The notes below the pieces were generated by a model. It was not told the origin of the DNA and did no database searches. It saw nothing but the letters and a program-made list of their open reading frames with translations. Below, piece after piece: positions 1-13,168 of a stretch of DNA of 64,000 nt (its first letter is position 1; each line of letters starts with the position of its first letter). Source of the stretch: Pocillopora verrucosa (Eukaryota > Cnidaria > Anthozoa > Scleractinia > Pocilloporidae); assembly GCF_036669915.1 (NCBI RefSeq), contig NC_089312.1:17986317-18050316 (forward strand). Reading direction: 5' to 3'. Made by a program: the position numbers and the translations under genes.

Positions 1-41
1 CAGCTTATATAAATATGATTTTTTGTTATTACAATTTGCAG

Positions 42-3000
42 GGGTTGAAGTGTCACTGGAAACACAAAATAACTTGCTTGACCTGGTTGCCTTTAAACTG
101 GGCACTGAATCAGCCGAAGAGACTTTGACCTTAGAAGTAAGGGTTTCTTAATGCTATTGCAGATGCAACACAGTCAATTATATGCAGATGGAAACCAGAA
201 TCCTTTAAACTTAAGAGCAACATGATACTGGTTTGAATTAATGATACCAATGGCTGTTTGAGGTGATGCCTAATCAGTTGTAACAATCTAACTGTTAGCA
301 ATATTTTTTTAATACCTTTAGGAAAAATCAGAGTATTTAGAAACTGGGGATGCTGATATGGATGAGAGTGAAACATTTAGTAACGATGATGATCTAATTA
401 ACCCAGAGGTAATTAATACACATGTAGTATACCTGGTTTTTACCCACACAAGCCTAATGCTCATAAATACCAGCTGATGTTCTCTGTTTCCATGTCTAAA
501 GCATTTAGAGCATTGTGCTCTTTATTGGTGGGAGTGTAAGTCCATAACAGGACATCTTTCAACTGATTGTTGGGTGAGATAGACAGTTGGCCAATTTAGG
601 GAAATTTCTGTTCTTACCTCTCATTCTAAGGATCTTTTGAGGTTTTAATTTTTGTTGATCATTCCCTTCTTTAACCCTTTAACTCCCAGGAGTGGCCAAG
701 ACAGAATTTTTCCTTACAGTACCAATACAACATCAAACAGACAAATGATGAGAATAAAGAAAAATAAAAGTTGGAGATCAGTTGATCCAATACTAAATTC
801 TCTGAACTAACATCATTAGCATTGCATGATAGAAAGTAAGGGGAATTACCAATAAGATCTTGAGAGTAAAAGGGTTTAGAATGTTGTGTATCCCTCCCCT
901 GGTTTCCCTCTCAGACCCATTAAAGTTTTACCAGTTTATTCATTATCATTTTAATGTGATCCATTTAAACCTACTGTTTTTTTTTTCTGGAATTAGAATA
1001 CCCACTGATACAAAATTGCAAAATAATCTTACGTTGATTTGCATGTATGAAAATTGCAATTTAAGCTCAACTTGTAGTGCCTTTCAGATTAAAGAACTGA
1101 TTAATAATTTGTGTACTTCATTCTATAGGGTGATGGTGGTACAATTACTGTTTTATGGAAGTGAGTGAATGGTTTATTTATTCATATATTTTATGTATTG
1201 TTTTTTGTTCCTTCTTTAAGTAGTTTGTTGTATTTGTTAGTACTATAATACTCTTATTTGTTTGTTTGTTTGTTTGTTTTTTTTTCAAATGAGCAATTAA
1301 AACTGTTACAATGTGGCTGGAAATTGTTGCTGGTGTTTCACATGAAGTCTCCTTACTTAGGTGAGGAGGAAGACAACTTTTTACAAAAAAAAAATGCTGG
1401 ATCATTTATTGTATTGCATGCATTGTACATGTATCTCACTTGAAACACAAAGTTTAAAAAAAAATGTTTCTAGAGAACTGAAAAGTTATTTTCATGTCTC
1501 TTTTAACAGCAGTGACAATTATGCAGAACGATTGTTTAAAAGTATGACAACCAAAGATGGCCGAACATATGAAGCTATGATGCTAGGTTTGATAAAGGTA
1601 TAATAATTAAACTTCAAATGATTTTAATTGATGACAGGTCTTTTTTGTTTATTGGCTATGTGAAGGAATTTCTTTAAGACAGGTAGATTCCCATATCATG
1701 ACCTGAGAAATTTCCTGCTTTTAATTCTTGAGATGGCTACAGGACAGGCTGAGCAGTTTTGCCACTCAGTAAATATCCACCACTATCCACTTCTGCTTTG
1801 GTAAATAATTGTTAATTGTTCCACAGAAAAGTGCTTTTATAATTCAACCTATATTGTGGGAGTGTCTTCTCTCATGGTTTTGGTTTTCACAATCTCTGTA
1901 TTTGCAATGCAATTATAAGATATACAGAAAATATGTACCTGAAGATGAACATCTTTGAGACAATTATTGTCTTCCTGTTTTTAGTTTAGAGCCTATGAAA
2001 GAGCCTTTGATATGCTAATCAATGGAATGAGAGCAAATGGACACCAAGGTTGGATTTTCGTGTTCCAAATTTTATAAGGATAAATTAAATAAATGAATGT
2101 AGTTTTGATTAAACTGATAGATATTGAATTAATAATTTACCTGTCAGTTTTACTCATGAAAACCATTTTTTTTTTGATATGCAGCTTCTCTGTTGACCTA
2201 CAATTATCTATTAAAGGGAATCTCAAGAATTGAAAATTGGGAAATGGCACAGGTCAGTACATATTACCCTGACTGTACAGCTCTTTCACTGTTCAGGTAT
2301 ATCTGTAATGGGAGAAAACGTCATCACAGTTAAAGAAAGAACTGAAGGTAGATGAAAAGAAAAGGTAATTATCTGCCATACAATTCTCATGATTTTTGGA
2401 GAATTTGGTAGTAGATCAACTAATAGTCCTGTTCTTTATATTTTCCCCTATTCTCAACACTTGTCTGCTTGATATTATATTGATATCGTAAAGAGAAATT
2501 CTGTTTTGGTTGCTCCTGGCAGTGAAAGGGTTAAGGAGTCCCTTAATTCCATTGTTGTTCCAAATGCTGTCTCAAGTCTGAACAGATTTGGGTTTAGTAA
2601 ACATTTTTTTCAATGATGTGTAGTATTTACAGACTGCAGAATGCAGATCTGCCTTTACCTAGAAATAGAAGTTGACTTCAAGCAAACACATTTTGGAACT
2701 AGCTACCAGCAAACCAGAAAAACTTACCAAGCATCATGAACATTATGTAGAAGGTTATCTCTCTGGCCTTTGTTGTGAAAAAGTTTGCAGAAGTACATGC
2801 TTGAAGCCTAAATGATCTTGTAAAGTTTGCCTTGACACTGACACAAACTTTGAGTGAAATCTAAATTACTGGTTTGACATCTTGGCTTTCCTTTTTCAGA
2901 TTCTTGTCAAAGAAATGGTTAAAGAACCTGTAGTCATTCCTGATCTCAGTGAGTTTATTTTACTGTAATAATTCCTTTGAAACAAATTGTTCATGTCATT

Positions 3001-6000
3001 ACCATAAATACCATCACTAATTGTAGTGTGCATGTCATTTTTTAGAGAATGCCCACTGATCATGTTTCTTCAGTCAATTATTCTCTTTTTTAGCTATCCT
3101 TGAGTACTTCCCCCATCATTGCAGTCAGGGTTTTTTAGTATTAAATTTTTATATTTAAACATGACCTGGGTGTGAATATGATCCTGCTGAATTCTCTTAT
3201 CTACCTAATTTATTTTTCCTCTTCCTCCTCATCTCCCTCCTTTTTAACATAATCAGAAAAAATTTAATTTAGGTATTCCTTTGTATTTCTCTACTAGTCA
3301 CATTCAATTCCCTTATGAGGGTTGCTGTTGTAGGAGTTAAAGAAGGACAAAGGACAAGGCTTGTACTGTCCTTGATGAGAGACATGAAAGATCTTGGAAT
3401 AGGTAAGTTGGTTCTGTTATATTGCAATGAGGGTCCCAGAATCATGACTGGAACACATCTTGAATCTTTTAATTTGTTACCCAATATATTGCAACCCCTG
3501 AAATCACATTTACCAGACTATTTTCAGACCTTGTATTGTTCTTCCCAATATCTTGGGTCAATTTCAGTGGGAAGAAGTAACAATACCTCTGTTGTCGCAA
3601 GGATAAATACATAACATGTTTCTTTTAACATCCAAGATCTGATTAATTCTCCTCTCTAGCTGCTACAAATTTCCTCTCAATTCATTGTGAGAATTTGGTG
3701 TTACTTGTAGATCAAGATAAGAACTTTTACCTGATGAGTTTGAGTAATCTCATTACTTGTTTGCTGAATATACTGTATGGATATTATAGGGAGAAGTTAC
3801 ATGTTAATCACTTCTGTTAGTTACATGGTAAAAGAACACTGATTTGTTTACAGTTAAACCTGAGTTATATTTCATGCCCAGAATAAAAATTCTGGGTTTG
3901 AACCAGAGTATGGGTCATTGTTTTGTGCTCATTAGGACCTCTCTGCATCCAGGGTACCATCAAATTTCTAGGGAAACTTCACTAAATGCTAAGGGAAGGA
4001 TAATAGTTCAACTGTTGACAAGCTTCCATCCAGGAAGAGAGGTGGTACCTCTCATGCTATTTATCAAGACTGAAGAGGGAGAATTTAATTCTTTTTTTTT
4101 TCATCAACCTTTCCTTAATTTTTTAGACTGTGTCATATTGCAGTACATGCAAAATGCTGCTTAATTAAGTGAGGTGTAGATTATTTGTTACATAGCAAAA
4201 AAATGAAAGGGGTATTTTGAAATGAATAAGATGTCTGTTCTTGGTAAAAGAAACTTATTTTTTTCATAACTAATGGAAAGTATGTTTTCTTTAAGAGCCT
4301 TCTCTGGAATCATACACTCAGTTACTACGAGCAGAATACCTGCCATTTTGGAACAAGAAGAAGGAAAGGAAGCAGAATAAACGTAAATGTCAGATTATGT
4401 ACAATGTAATTATTTAATATGTGTTGATTATATGTAGTTCATCCCCATCCAAGAGGAAAGGTGTGAAGACCAGTAACCTTGTAAAGCAACAGCTAGGAAA
4501 AGGGCTTATAGGCATGTGGCCTGGTGATCAGAAGAAGATGAGAGACAGACAGACAGTTGGACTGTTATCTAGAGTAACAATTTATCTTTAAAATCAGCAC
4601 TTTTAATCCCTATCATATCAATGAAAGCTTTTTATTCTACTTTTATTGTTGTTTCTCCAATTACCATATTCCCACCAATAGCGTAACTCCATTTTTCTGC
4701 TTATGAAATATGCAAAACCCACAATTCTTCTAGTCACTCTGATGAAAAGGCACAAGTAGATTGATGGTCACCCAAAAAATGGAAAGCCAGACAAACATGT
4801 GGACAAACAAACACAGATATTACTGTGAATGTATACCTGGACAACTCCAAACAAAAACATTTCCTATAATGAGTAGGTACATTCAAGTAGACCCACAGAT
4901 GGATAAATAAGAGTCTGTGAGACAAATTGATATAGAAGACATTTATACACTGTAATTATAATTTCTTAACCATTTAGAAACTATTTCTTTTTTCCTTGTC
5001 TTTTCAGAACCATTGAAAAAGATGTTTGCAAGTCCTGCAGTTCTTGATCTAATTCTCACTCAACTGGAATCTCTGCCCAATCTCCCACCCATTATAGATC
5101 CAGAAGATAGTAAGACTTCTACCAGAGAAATCTACCTCTTTTTAGCCTTTTACATGATAAGCTCATGATATAAGAAAAAGAGTTTTTGATTGCTCAGAAG
5201 CAAATTTAATATATCAATCTGGACCTTTTGCACTCACACAGATGAAGAATCTTATATTGTACTTTGTTTCTTTTTTTTAGGTTCCACTAACACACCATTT
5301 TTCTTGATTCTATTTTGCTAAAGTTTTTCTCCAGTATTGACTATTTTATCCATTTTGTCCATGCCACTGTTGCCAAACCCCTTAATAGCTGTAATAATCA
5401 TTTCAAATATCTTTCTTCTTTAAAAGAAAGGACTTTGCCAAGTCCATTTGTAATGGAAGTTCCCCACAGTCTCTTGGTGTGTTTAGGCCTGTTGAGTGTT
5501 TTGGTATTTAAAGAAAAACCTAAGATAGCTGTACGCAAGTTTGCCAGGGACACAATTTTTTATCCTTTTTCTCAACTTGTCTTGTGATTAACTGAAAGAT
5601 GTCAGGTGACAGAGGTTGAAAGTGTTGCATTTTAGGGTGTTAGCTTACAGTTAACTCAGGGTTTAATGGAATGACCATGGCAAAAAAATAAGTCAGATTA
5701 CATGTGCAAAATAAAAAGGTTTATAGAGGTTTTTGGAAATAGTGACTTCATGGAACAGTTATAAATAGAATTAATTCTTTCAAAAAAATTATTTATGTTG
5801 ATCAGAAGATAAGATAATGCAAAAAAAAATAGATAATTGAGGTCTGGATGATTGAGGTTTCACCCTATTTATGCCTCATTATTGTTCAGATTTGAGAATT
5901 ATATTGTATATGAAAATTTACCTAATTTTGCTTTTGTTTTGAGCTGATGGGAAAAAATATATTTTTTTTAGGCAACTTCCTCAACACAGCTATGAGTGCA

Positions 6001-9000
6001 GTAAGTATTTTTACCTAAAAAATGACACTCATGTTTACAAATATTTGATAAGGAATGAAAAGACTTCAGAGCATTCCCATTTTTATTAGAAAGAAATTGA
6101 AAATAATTTAGAGCCCAAGTTACTCAGTTCATAGGAGTATTAGTTCTGGCCTGCTAAAAGACTTCAGAATTGACAAACAGTCTTTCCCATTTGACCACAA
6201 AATGATGCCTAAAAAATTTTGACAAGAAAAAAACCATAATTGAAACAAAATTTGATTCTAATTTGTTCTTTTTACAGGCTATTCTTTGTATTGATGCTAA
6301 TATAGCAATACGTGTGTACAACTTGGTGCAGAAAGACAGGAATGTTTCTTATCTTGGTGTGAAATATTCTCAGTTCTAGTAAGTGATTTTTTTGTGGAAA
6401 GATTTTTAATGTACATACAAGAAAATTCCTACCATAGTATACACACTAGTGTATAAGAAAAAAAAACAGTCCTGTACCACTTTTAGTAAGAATTTAGTAT
6501 GACCTTACTTTTACCTTGCTTTGTGAACTACTGGTTATACAAAGAAGACTTGCTGAAGCAAAATTAATGTACACAGATGTAGTGAGATCATTTTCATCTG
6601 GGAAAAATTCCATGAGAGATAATCTTGTCACCCCATCTGAGTTGTCTGACTGAATTCTTTGAGCTAAGGAGCTATGAAGATTTGCTTGATTTTGAACTGA
6701 CTGAGCAATTAATTTCAGTGGATCATGAAATCAAAAGACAAAAGAGCCTGTTTGTCAGTCAGTCAGTCAGCCAATCAATCAGAATGACAGATTGTTTTTC
6801 TAATTGACTGGCTCAGGGATTGGTTGATTGATTGACTGGCAAGTGAATAGATTGACTGACCAATTGATTCTTTAATTGATGTTATGATATTTCTCATTCC
6901 TCCATCCATTTGTCCATTCATTCATTCATTCATTATTTCTGCTGTAGTTCCACATTTCTTTTGGCCCTCTCAACATCAGATGTGGAATTTTCTTTGCTAT
7001 ATAAGTACTACAAAGAAATTGTACCTGAGGTATGTTTAATAGCTGTTTCATATTATATCTTTTGATGTATTGCTTGCTGTTGTTGTAACAAACTCATGCT
7101 TTTTTTTTGTCTGTTTTGTCTCTTTTTTTTATTGTAATACCCTGGTTTATAATCTTACAGTTTTTCTGATGTTATCTTAAAGCTGAGTGTTGAAGCATTT
7201 GAAGTACTTCTTGTATGGATCTTTGTTTTGACTACTATTTGGAGCACTCAAAATTCTTTTTCTCAGTGTATGCATATGTCATTTATTACATAAACTCATC
7301 TTTCACTTGTTCTTTTCTTTGTTAGAAAACAGCTTGAACTATTTTGGCACACCCCCTTCAAAATAATAAATAGTGCCAGAAGAGAAAAGAAATTAGGTGT
7401 AAACATTTAAAGTCATTGTTGTTGCCTGTAATGTAAAGTAAATCTCCCTGTTCAAGAGAAGATATTTATTTTCTATATATCTTTTTCATCACAGCAGGTC
7501 TGTTATTCCATTCATATTTTTTTGATATTTTTAAAAAATTGTTTGCTTTTTAGAAAATTAGACCAAGATCATACGTCTATGTCACCCTTCTGAACCAGGC
7601 GTACAAGACTCACAATGTAAAAATTGCTCCACAACTCTATCAGGGTAAGTTTTCAACTTATCACAGTACCTCCACAAAGTTTCATGTACAATTCTGGATT
7701 AACTTCCAGTAAACCCCTTGTACATGTACCTTCTCTATTTAGTCCTTAAGAAACCTCATTGCTTTTTTTGTTAACTCCTTTGCACCTCTCTCACATTAGC
7801 AGGCATTATTATCTTTCTTTTATGCCCATGAAAATTAGCCTTCTTCACCTTGCTTTTTCTTAGGAAAAAGTATTTAGTGTGTTTAATCATATTGTCAAAG
7901 CCAGAAAGGTCTCAAATATAAAAGAAATATCAATTAGGCTTCCTATTAATTTAAAAAGATTAATAATTATTATTGATTAATATTATTGAGCTGGCAACCT
8001 CCATCAAGAGCTCATATTTTTTTTTAATTGAGAAGCAGGGAAAGCATAGTGGTGAGAATTTGTCCACCCAATGCAGTGGACAAGCTTCTTTTCCTGAGCA
8101 TAGCATCACTTTTAGGTTCAGAATTTTTTTTCAAGGTGCTTGTTCTTCCTCTCAGGGTTCTCCTCCAGGTTCCATTTTTTGGGCTCCTCCCTCAAAAACT
8201 TACACCCCAAATTTTGAATTTGAACTAGAAACTGAGAACAAGAGGAGCCTGTTGAAAGTTTATTGCAGCCAGACAGCCTGCATTAGATAGCCCATCCTCA
8301 AAATGCAGCCAATTTTTGTAAAGTGGTAAAACAATGAGAAGTAGAGTAGCAGATCTTATTAATTAGTCTATTGCTAAGCTGTGTTCCCTCCTTCTAAGCA
8401 TCTGACTCATTCCCTCCATTGACCATTCAACTCTTGCAAGGATTTCCTGCTGGTTCCATTGTTTTTTAACGTCTTATCATTTTCAAACAAGGTCAGTCGA
8501 AGCTGTCCTTTTGTTCTTCTCCCCAACAGGAAGACTAACTATTGCAGGAATTTATTAGTTAATGTTTTCTTTCCCTTTAACAGATATGCAAAAGTATAAA
8601 GTAGAGATTTCAGAAAATGTAGTCAGAGCATTGATTAAAACCCTTGCTGCAGCTGACAATCCTGAGGTTTGTTGTGATCAGTGGAAATTCAGAAACATCT
8701 ACTCAATAAATAATGGTGGTAGTGATTATCTTAGGAATTGTACAAAATTTGAAATACTTGAAAAAGTTTTTTTTCCCTAGGCCCCCCTTATGTTTGATGG
8801 CTGGGGAATGTTATCGCCTGGAACCTAGAAATCTTCCAAACCAGTGGTAGCCGTAGGATAATTTGCTATCCCGGACCTCTCTTGCACCCCCTTATTCATC
8901 CCCTCCAGACTCCCTCTTTTTTCTTCTTTTAAATGGATGCCACAGAAAGAAATAAACCATGTAATCTCATTCAGATGTCAGACTTCATTGTGATTTTAAA

Positions 9001-12000
9001 GTCACTAAGTGTTTTTAAATCATTCATCATCTTAGGATCTTAAAAAGAACTTGGAAGTCATGCACGATGTTTTACATTGGGTAGGAGTATTCAAGCTAAG
9101 GTATGTTTCTTAACCCGTGTGCGCCCAAGATCAGGTTGTTAAATCTTCCTTCCAGCTGTTGCACATAAGCATGCAAATAAGTTAGGAAAATTGCTTTTTT
9201 TGCAAATCACAGCCTCTCAAGGATTTGTTTTTGTATTCTCATCACCTGGTTGTTGAGTAATGTATTGAATTTGTGAGGAGAAGTTACTTGTTAGTCAACT
9301 TCCTTCCTCCTATTGTGAATATTGTAAAGAAACTTCTTGATACTAATGTTAAAGTGAATCTTCTAAACTGAGTTTGAAAGGTTTTTTTAATCTCTAATGA
9401 GGATCTTCAATTTTTGCTGTTATAGTATTCCTCCACTGACCATTGCTCTAATCATTCGGATGTACACTGTAAACGATAAACTAGAAGAAGCTTGGTAAGG
9501 TTACAAACTACCTCATAGGTTATAATATTCTTAACAGGGCCGTTCTGAAACCACTTATTGGAGGAGATTGCTTCCTGTAGAGATATTATTTTACCATTAT
9601 TATTATTATATCTTTTTCTACATCGTATATTTTAATAGTAAGCCATTGAAATTGAGTAGCCAGTAAAGATTTAGACAGACACTTTTAATTACTGCTTAGT
9701 CTTATTAAAAAGGCCCGCCGTTCAGAAACAAGTAGCTGGCAAATCGTCGGCCTTCAGTGCATCTATAAAACACTGGCTGTTTTTATACACACAAAAAATA
9801 CATGGGTCCGCACGTTCTCTTAATTTTATCCTAAATGCCGTTTGGTAGAAGAAATGGATTTCTCTGATTGCTCCGATTGTGAATTGCTCCAACTAGTTTA
9901 GCTCTGTAATTAGTTTTGGTACCCTGTTATATGATATGATCATTCCCAATTTCATATGCTTTCATTTACAGCACTGAAAAATTGCTTTTGTTGTTGTTGT
10001 TGTTGTTGTTGTTGCTGTGGCCATGCCATCCTAAAGACACCACCTTCGACCTATTTTTGGAATAGTATATACATTTAAAAACAGATTTATGTTAGGCTAA
10101 CTAGGGATTCTATTATTTCAGGAATTGTTTAGCGATGTACAATAAAGTAGAAGCCTTTCCACAGTAAGTACTTTATGAATTGTCAGGTCAGGTTTTATTA
10201 AAGTGTGGAGACCTTTCTCTAGTGTCTCTAATTTTTTGCCTGCAACTCGGAAATTACTCACAAAAAATCGTGGCTGTATTTTCTGTGCTGATTTTGGCAC
10301 CATTTCTTGGGGACTTTTCTGGAAAAAAATTCACTTACTATGTCATTTTAAGTTGTATCATGTTTGGCCTCATAGCCAACTTGTTTGCGACATACCTAAC
10401 ATGTATAGGATAGGTATTTAAATCGAAGTTTATACCTGTTAATGTAAGACTTGATATAAGAATATTTCACGTGTCTTGTGAGTCTTACGTTGTAGAAACA
10501 TGGACTTTTCATGGTAATTTTTTTTTAATTTCACTCCAGTTTTTCAAGTCTCTTTAACATACTGAATCTGGCGGTGAAGAAAGGTGACAAAACCAAAGTA
10601 GTGGTAAGTGTCACGCTGCATGTCACACTAGACTGTCACAGTATTTTTCTGGCTAGGATGTCACACTCTAGGTGTGTAGGTGCTTCAATCGATATATTGG
10701 GTGACAGGTAAAGGGATGCGCTCGGCTTAGTTTAGACGTGTGCATCAGAAGTAAGATATAGTGTCGTTTCATTGCAATTTTACATGGATTGCCTTTGTTT
10801 CTTTCCATCTCTACTTTTGGAAATCCTTCCAGAATATTACCTGAGAATGCATTGCTTCATCCAATAACTTCAGACGATTTTATGTACTTCCGTAAAATTT
10901 TTACACCCCAAAGATTTGACAGTTTGTCTATCGCTCTGTCTTATTAGGTGTTTTTTGTGTGTGTGGGTCCCAATATTTGTTGCTGTTGTGATACTTTTCA
11001 ACTCTTTCAGGTAACTTTTGAGCTGATAGCCAAGTATGGGTTTGAATTTAACAGTCGCAGACGAAGTCGTTATTATGATGCAGTCGACCTTCCTCCTGAT
11101 AAAAGGCAAGGCACTTGTCATTATTCTTTCCTTAGTATCATATACAATCAGTACTTTTGAAGGTAGAAAACACAACACTGGTAACAACAAACAAACTTGA
11201 GAACCCACTGACTTTTGGCTGACTGATTTACTGACTGAATGTCAAATTGGCTGGAAGGCTCGCAAGCTGATTGATTGTATATGTATATGTATGTATAATC
11301 TTTATTTAAGCACGAAACAATTCATCAGCAATTATATTAACTAAAACTATTTAAAAATTAAAACACTAACTAATAACTAAAAGCTGTTTTCCGTGAATGC
11401 CGTGCGTTATAGAGTGGCATTGATCTTGCGTTTAAATAACCCCAGAGACTCTGTGTTCCTTATATCACATGGAAGACTATTCCATAATGTGGCTCCACTA
11501 TAGCTAAAGCTTTTTCGATAATAGTTAGTGCGAGGTAGAGGAACATTGAGTTTATTTTCAGAGTCCCCGAGGTCATAAGCAGAGTTACGCCATCTAAACT
11601 TAGAATTAAGATATTCAGGAGCTAGCCCGTGCAGACATTTGAAAACCATGGTAACTCTATGAATTTCCTGCTGGCTTGTCAGATTTTTCCAACTTAAAAA
11701 TTCAAGTAGCTTAGTTGCATCGGCATCATAGCTGGAAAATGTCAAAACACGGGCTGCTCTAATCTGTAATTTCTGCAGCTTATCTCGAAGCGTTATCCCA
11801 CAGCTACCCCAGACAATGTCACAGTAATCAAAGTGAGGTTTTACTAAAGCTTGGTAAAGATTGTCTAACAGACTGCTAGACTAAACATTTTACAACTGCC
11901 TGCCTGGTAGCTATACTGACTGACCAACTGCTAGACGGCCAGGCTAATAGTTTTACTGACTGCTTGCCTGATTGCTAGACTAACTGACTGACTGACTTCT

Positions 12001-13168
12001 CGACTGCTAGGCTGAGAGTCTTACTGACTGCCTGCCTGCCTGATTGCTAGACTGACGGATTGACAGACTTATCGTCTGACGGACTAAACCGTCAATTTAC
12101 CAATTCATTCATCATTATTTCATTTGTCATTATCAGGAAACACATCGACAAGTTATTTGAAAGTTTAGCTGCTCTCGGTAAGTGCTTTGAAGGTTCTCGC
12201 TTACTCAGTTTCTCGGTAATATAGGCTCCGGTAGTATTTCTTTTTTTCAATGAAAGATATACTTGAAGAGGGAGGGCTGCATTCTGTGACATAACTGAGG
12301 GAAAGCCTTACATTGGTTTTGTGGTTTAAGTTGCAACTTTAGAGAGCCATTTAACTTGTTGACCCCTTCCACCCTAAGGTTAACATTCATACTCTTCCCA
12401 CTGTTCTCTTTACAATTTCTGTGGTACTGACAAAAAGAATTTATTAGAGCATTTATGGCACGGTGGTGAGAACGCACGCCTTCCCACTACTGTGACCCGG
12501 ATTCGATTCCCGGACCTGGTGTCGCATGTGGGTTGCGTTTTTTGTTGGTTCTCGTCCTTGCTCTAAGGGTTTTTCTCTGGGTCACCCCTTCACAAAAGCC
12601 AACGTTCTAAATTCCAATTCAACTTGGAAACAGTGGACAAGAAGAGTCAGCTCGCGGAATGTCCTCCATTAAATCCCATTTTTTGTAATTTGTTTGACAA
12701 TTAGGTGATCATTTCTTTTATTCATATGACCTTAACTTTTGATTCCTAAAGGATGTGTAAGGAGAAATAAAAAGCCAGACACTCTAAGCGGTAAGGTAAA
12801 GGGGTTTATTCAAGAGATAAAGTAGTCAACTCTAGTGTTCTAAAGCTATACCCAATCTAATCAACACATGATGTCTCGATTAGACCATTTATCTGTTTGT
12901 CTCTTTTTTTGTTGTTTTAATAGAAAAAAACAGGAAGAAAGCAATAGACGCAGCAGCTAACTTGCCGGATGAGGTATGGATCTGTAGTTGTCTCCATGTG
13001 TATACAACTTTAAACCTTTTTCTTATAGGTGTAATTGGTTATTCATTTTTTAATTTCGATTTCTTTTGAAAAATACAGAAATAAATGGGCAAATTTCTAT
13101 CTTTTAATCACGATGTTTTTATATCTGTGTTTAAGGATGATGCCTCACATAACCCAACAGAGATTTAA
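42..13168 (+). CDS. PTCD3: PTCD3 / mS39, mitochondrial small-subunit PPR protein (5' end missing)
   Basis: Exons read: 42-136, 322-408, 1129-1160, 1510-1597, 1985-2048, 2185-2252, 2900-2948, 3298-3402, 4296-4382, 5008-5109, 5972-6000, 6278-6378, 6948-7029, 7554-7644, 8584-8666, 9036-9100, 9426-9494, 10122-10163, 10540-10603, 11011-11105, 12137-12177, 12924-12973, 13136-13168. All phases agree and give 539 residues. The human protein has about 689, so the transit peptide and first ~150 residues lie left of the window. Family hallmarks include AERLFKSM followed by a run of PPR helices, LGIEPSLESY, SNFLNTAMSA and LEEAWNCLAMYNK. PTCD3 is the PPR component of the mitochondrial ribosome small subunit and supports mitochondrial translation. 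The intron after 11105 has a GC donor. The last exon, giving an acidic tail ending in NPTEI, rests on a weak TTTAAG acceptor; an alternative last exon near 13666 is possible. Identity is firm, the 3' end less so. Confidence 0.9.
671..877 (+). repeat. Palindromic MITE-like repeat, family A, copy 1
   Basis: Begins TTAACCCTTTAACTCCCAGG and ends GAGAGTAAAAGGGTTT, so the ends are inverted repeats of each other. Near-identical internal text (CCAAGACAGAATTT, AAGCAGACAA-like, ATGGCAGACAGTAAGGAGAA-like) recurs at 42950-43152 and 54985-55197, and inverted at about 2365-2535. It lies in a PTCD3 intron. Confidence 0.8.
1256..1280. repeat. (TTTG)n microsatellite
   Basis: About five tandem TTTG units followed by a T run, inside the PTCD3 intron before the exon at 1510. 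Confidence 0.9.
2365..2535 (-). repeat. Family A palindromic repeat, inverted partial copy
   Basis: Reads as the reverse complement of family A: CTGCCATACAATTCTCATGA, then GGAGAATTTGGTAGTAGATC, CACTTGTCTGCTTGATATTA and an end of CAGTGAAAGGGTTAAGG. The outer left end is lost. It is intronic in PTCD3. Confidence 0.7.
3632..3830 (+). repeat. Palindromic MITE-like repeat, family B, copy 1
   Basis: Contains CCAAGATCTGATTAATTCTC, GAGAATTTGGTGTTA, TACCTGATGAGTTTGAGTAA and ATGGATATTATAGGGAGAAG. The same ordered text recurs at 9110-9310, 14405-14608, 59408-60122 and inverted at 48320-48525. It is intronic in PTCD3. Confidence 0.75.
6750..6935. repeat. Degenerate CAGT/TGAC tetranucleotide-rich tract
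   Basis: Runs of GTCAGTCAGTCAGTCAGCC and later TTGATTGATTGACTGGC and GATTGACTGACCAATTGA, followed by (ATTC)n at about 6918-6933, directly before the exon at 6948. It resembles the CTGACTG tract at 11210-12080. Confidence 0.7.
8045..8270 (+). mobile_element. Old, degenerate tRNA-derived SINE copy
   Basis: Starts with an A-box-like CATAGTGGTGAGAAT and continues with GTTCTCCTCCAGGTTCC and CTCAAAAACTTACACC, the order seen in the clearer SINE at 12455-12665. The B box is eroded to TAGGTTCAGAATTT. No flanking target duplication was identified. Confidence 0.5.
9110..9310 (+). repeat. Family B palindromic repeat, old copy
   Basis: Begins TTAACCCGTGTGCGCCCAAG and keeps family B order (TCTTCCTTCCAGCTGTTGCA, then CTCATCACCTGGTTGTTGAG and GAGGAGAAGTTACTTGTTAG), but is strongly diverged. 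It is intronic in PTCD3. Confidence 0.55.
9986..10016. repeat. (TTG)n microsatellite
   Basis: About nine TTG triplets with one interruption near the end, in the PTCD3 intron before the exon at 10122. Confidence 0.9.
11210..12080. repeat. CTGACTG-rich imperfect minisatellite split by a LINE insertion
   Basis: Two flanks (about 11210-11275 and 11880-12080) consist of loosely periodic words such as CTGACTGA, CTGCCTGCC, GATTGCTAGACT and ACTGACTGACTGACTT. The LINE fragment at 11279-11880 sits between them. It all lies inside the GC-AG intron 11106-12136 of PTCD3. Confidence 0.7.
11279..11880 (-). mobile_element. 5'-truncated non-LTR retrotransposon (CR1/jockey-like), reverse-transcriptase 3' end
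   Basis: The reverse strand encodes an open frame from about 11880 to a stop at 11407. It opens with a reverse-transcriptase C-terminal motif (NLYQALVKPHFDYCDIVWG, then LQKLQIRAARVLTF). The cysteine-poor tail follows: IHRVTMVFKCLHGLAPEYL, RKSFSYSGATLWNSLP, LFKRKI. This is the usual end of LINE ORF2 in CR1/Rex/jockey-like elements. A short TATATG-type microsatellite at 11279-11297 is the expected 3' tail. The 5' part, including endonuclease and catalytic RT motifs, is missing, so it is a dead-on-arrival copy. No stop or frameshift was seen in the retained frame, which suggests a fairly recent insertion. Confidence 0.85.
12455..12665 (+). mobile_element. tRNA-derived SINE
   Basis: The head resembles a tRNA gene: A-box region TGGCACGGTGGTGAGAACGC and B box GATTCGATTCC at about 12511-12521. 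The body (GGTTCTCGTCCTTGCTC, TTTTTCTCTGGGTCACCCC, CAAAAGCCAACGTTC) matches the pattern of the older copy at 8045-8270. No acceptor-stem pairing is evident, so it is not a functional tRNA. It is intronic in PTCD3, before the exon at 12924. Confidence 0.8.

Noticed and set aside
3721-3765. Hammerhead-like CTGATGAG core
   Set aside because: The word is part of the family B repeat and lacks the required GAAA and cleavage-site segments at the right spacing.
12455-12530. Possible tRNA gene
   Set aside because: A- and B-box-like words are present, but no paired acceptor stem or anticodon arm can be drawn, and the sequence continues into a SINE body.
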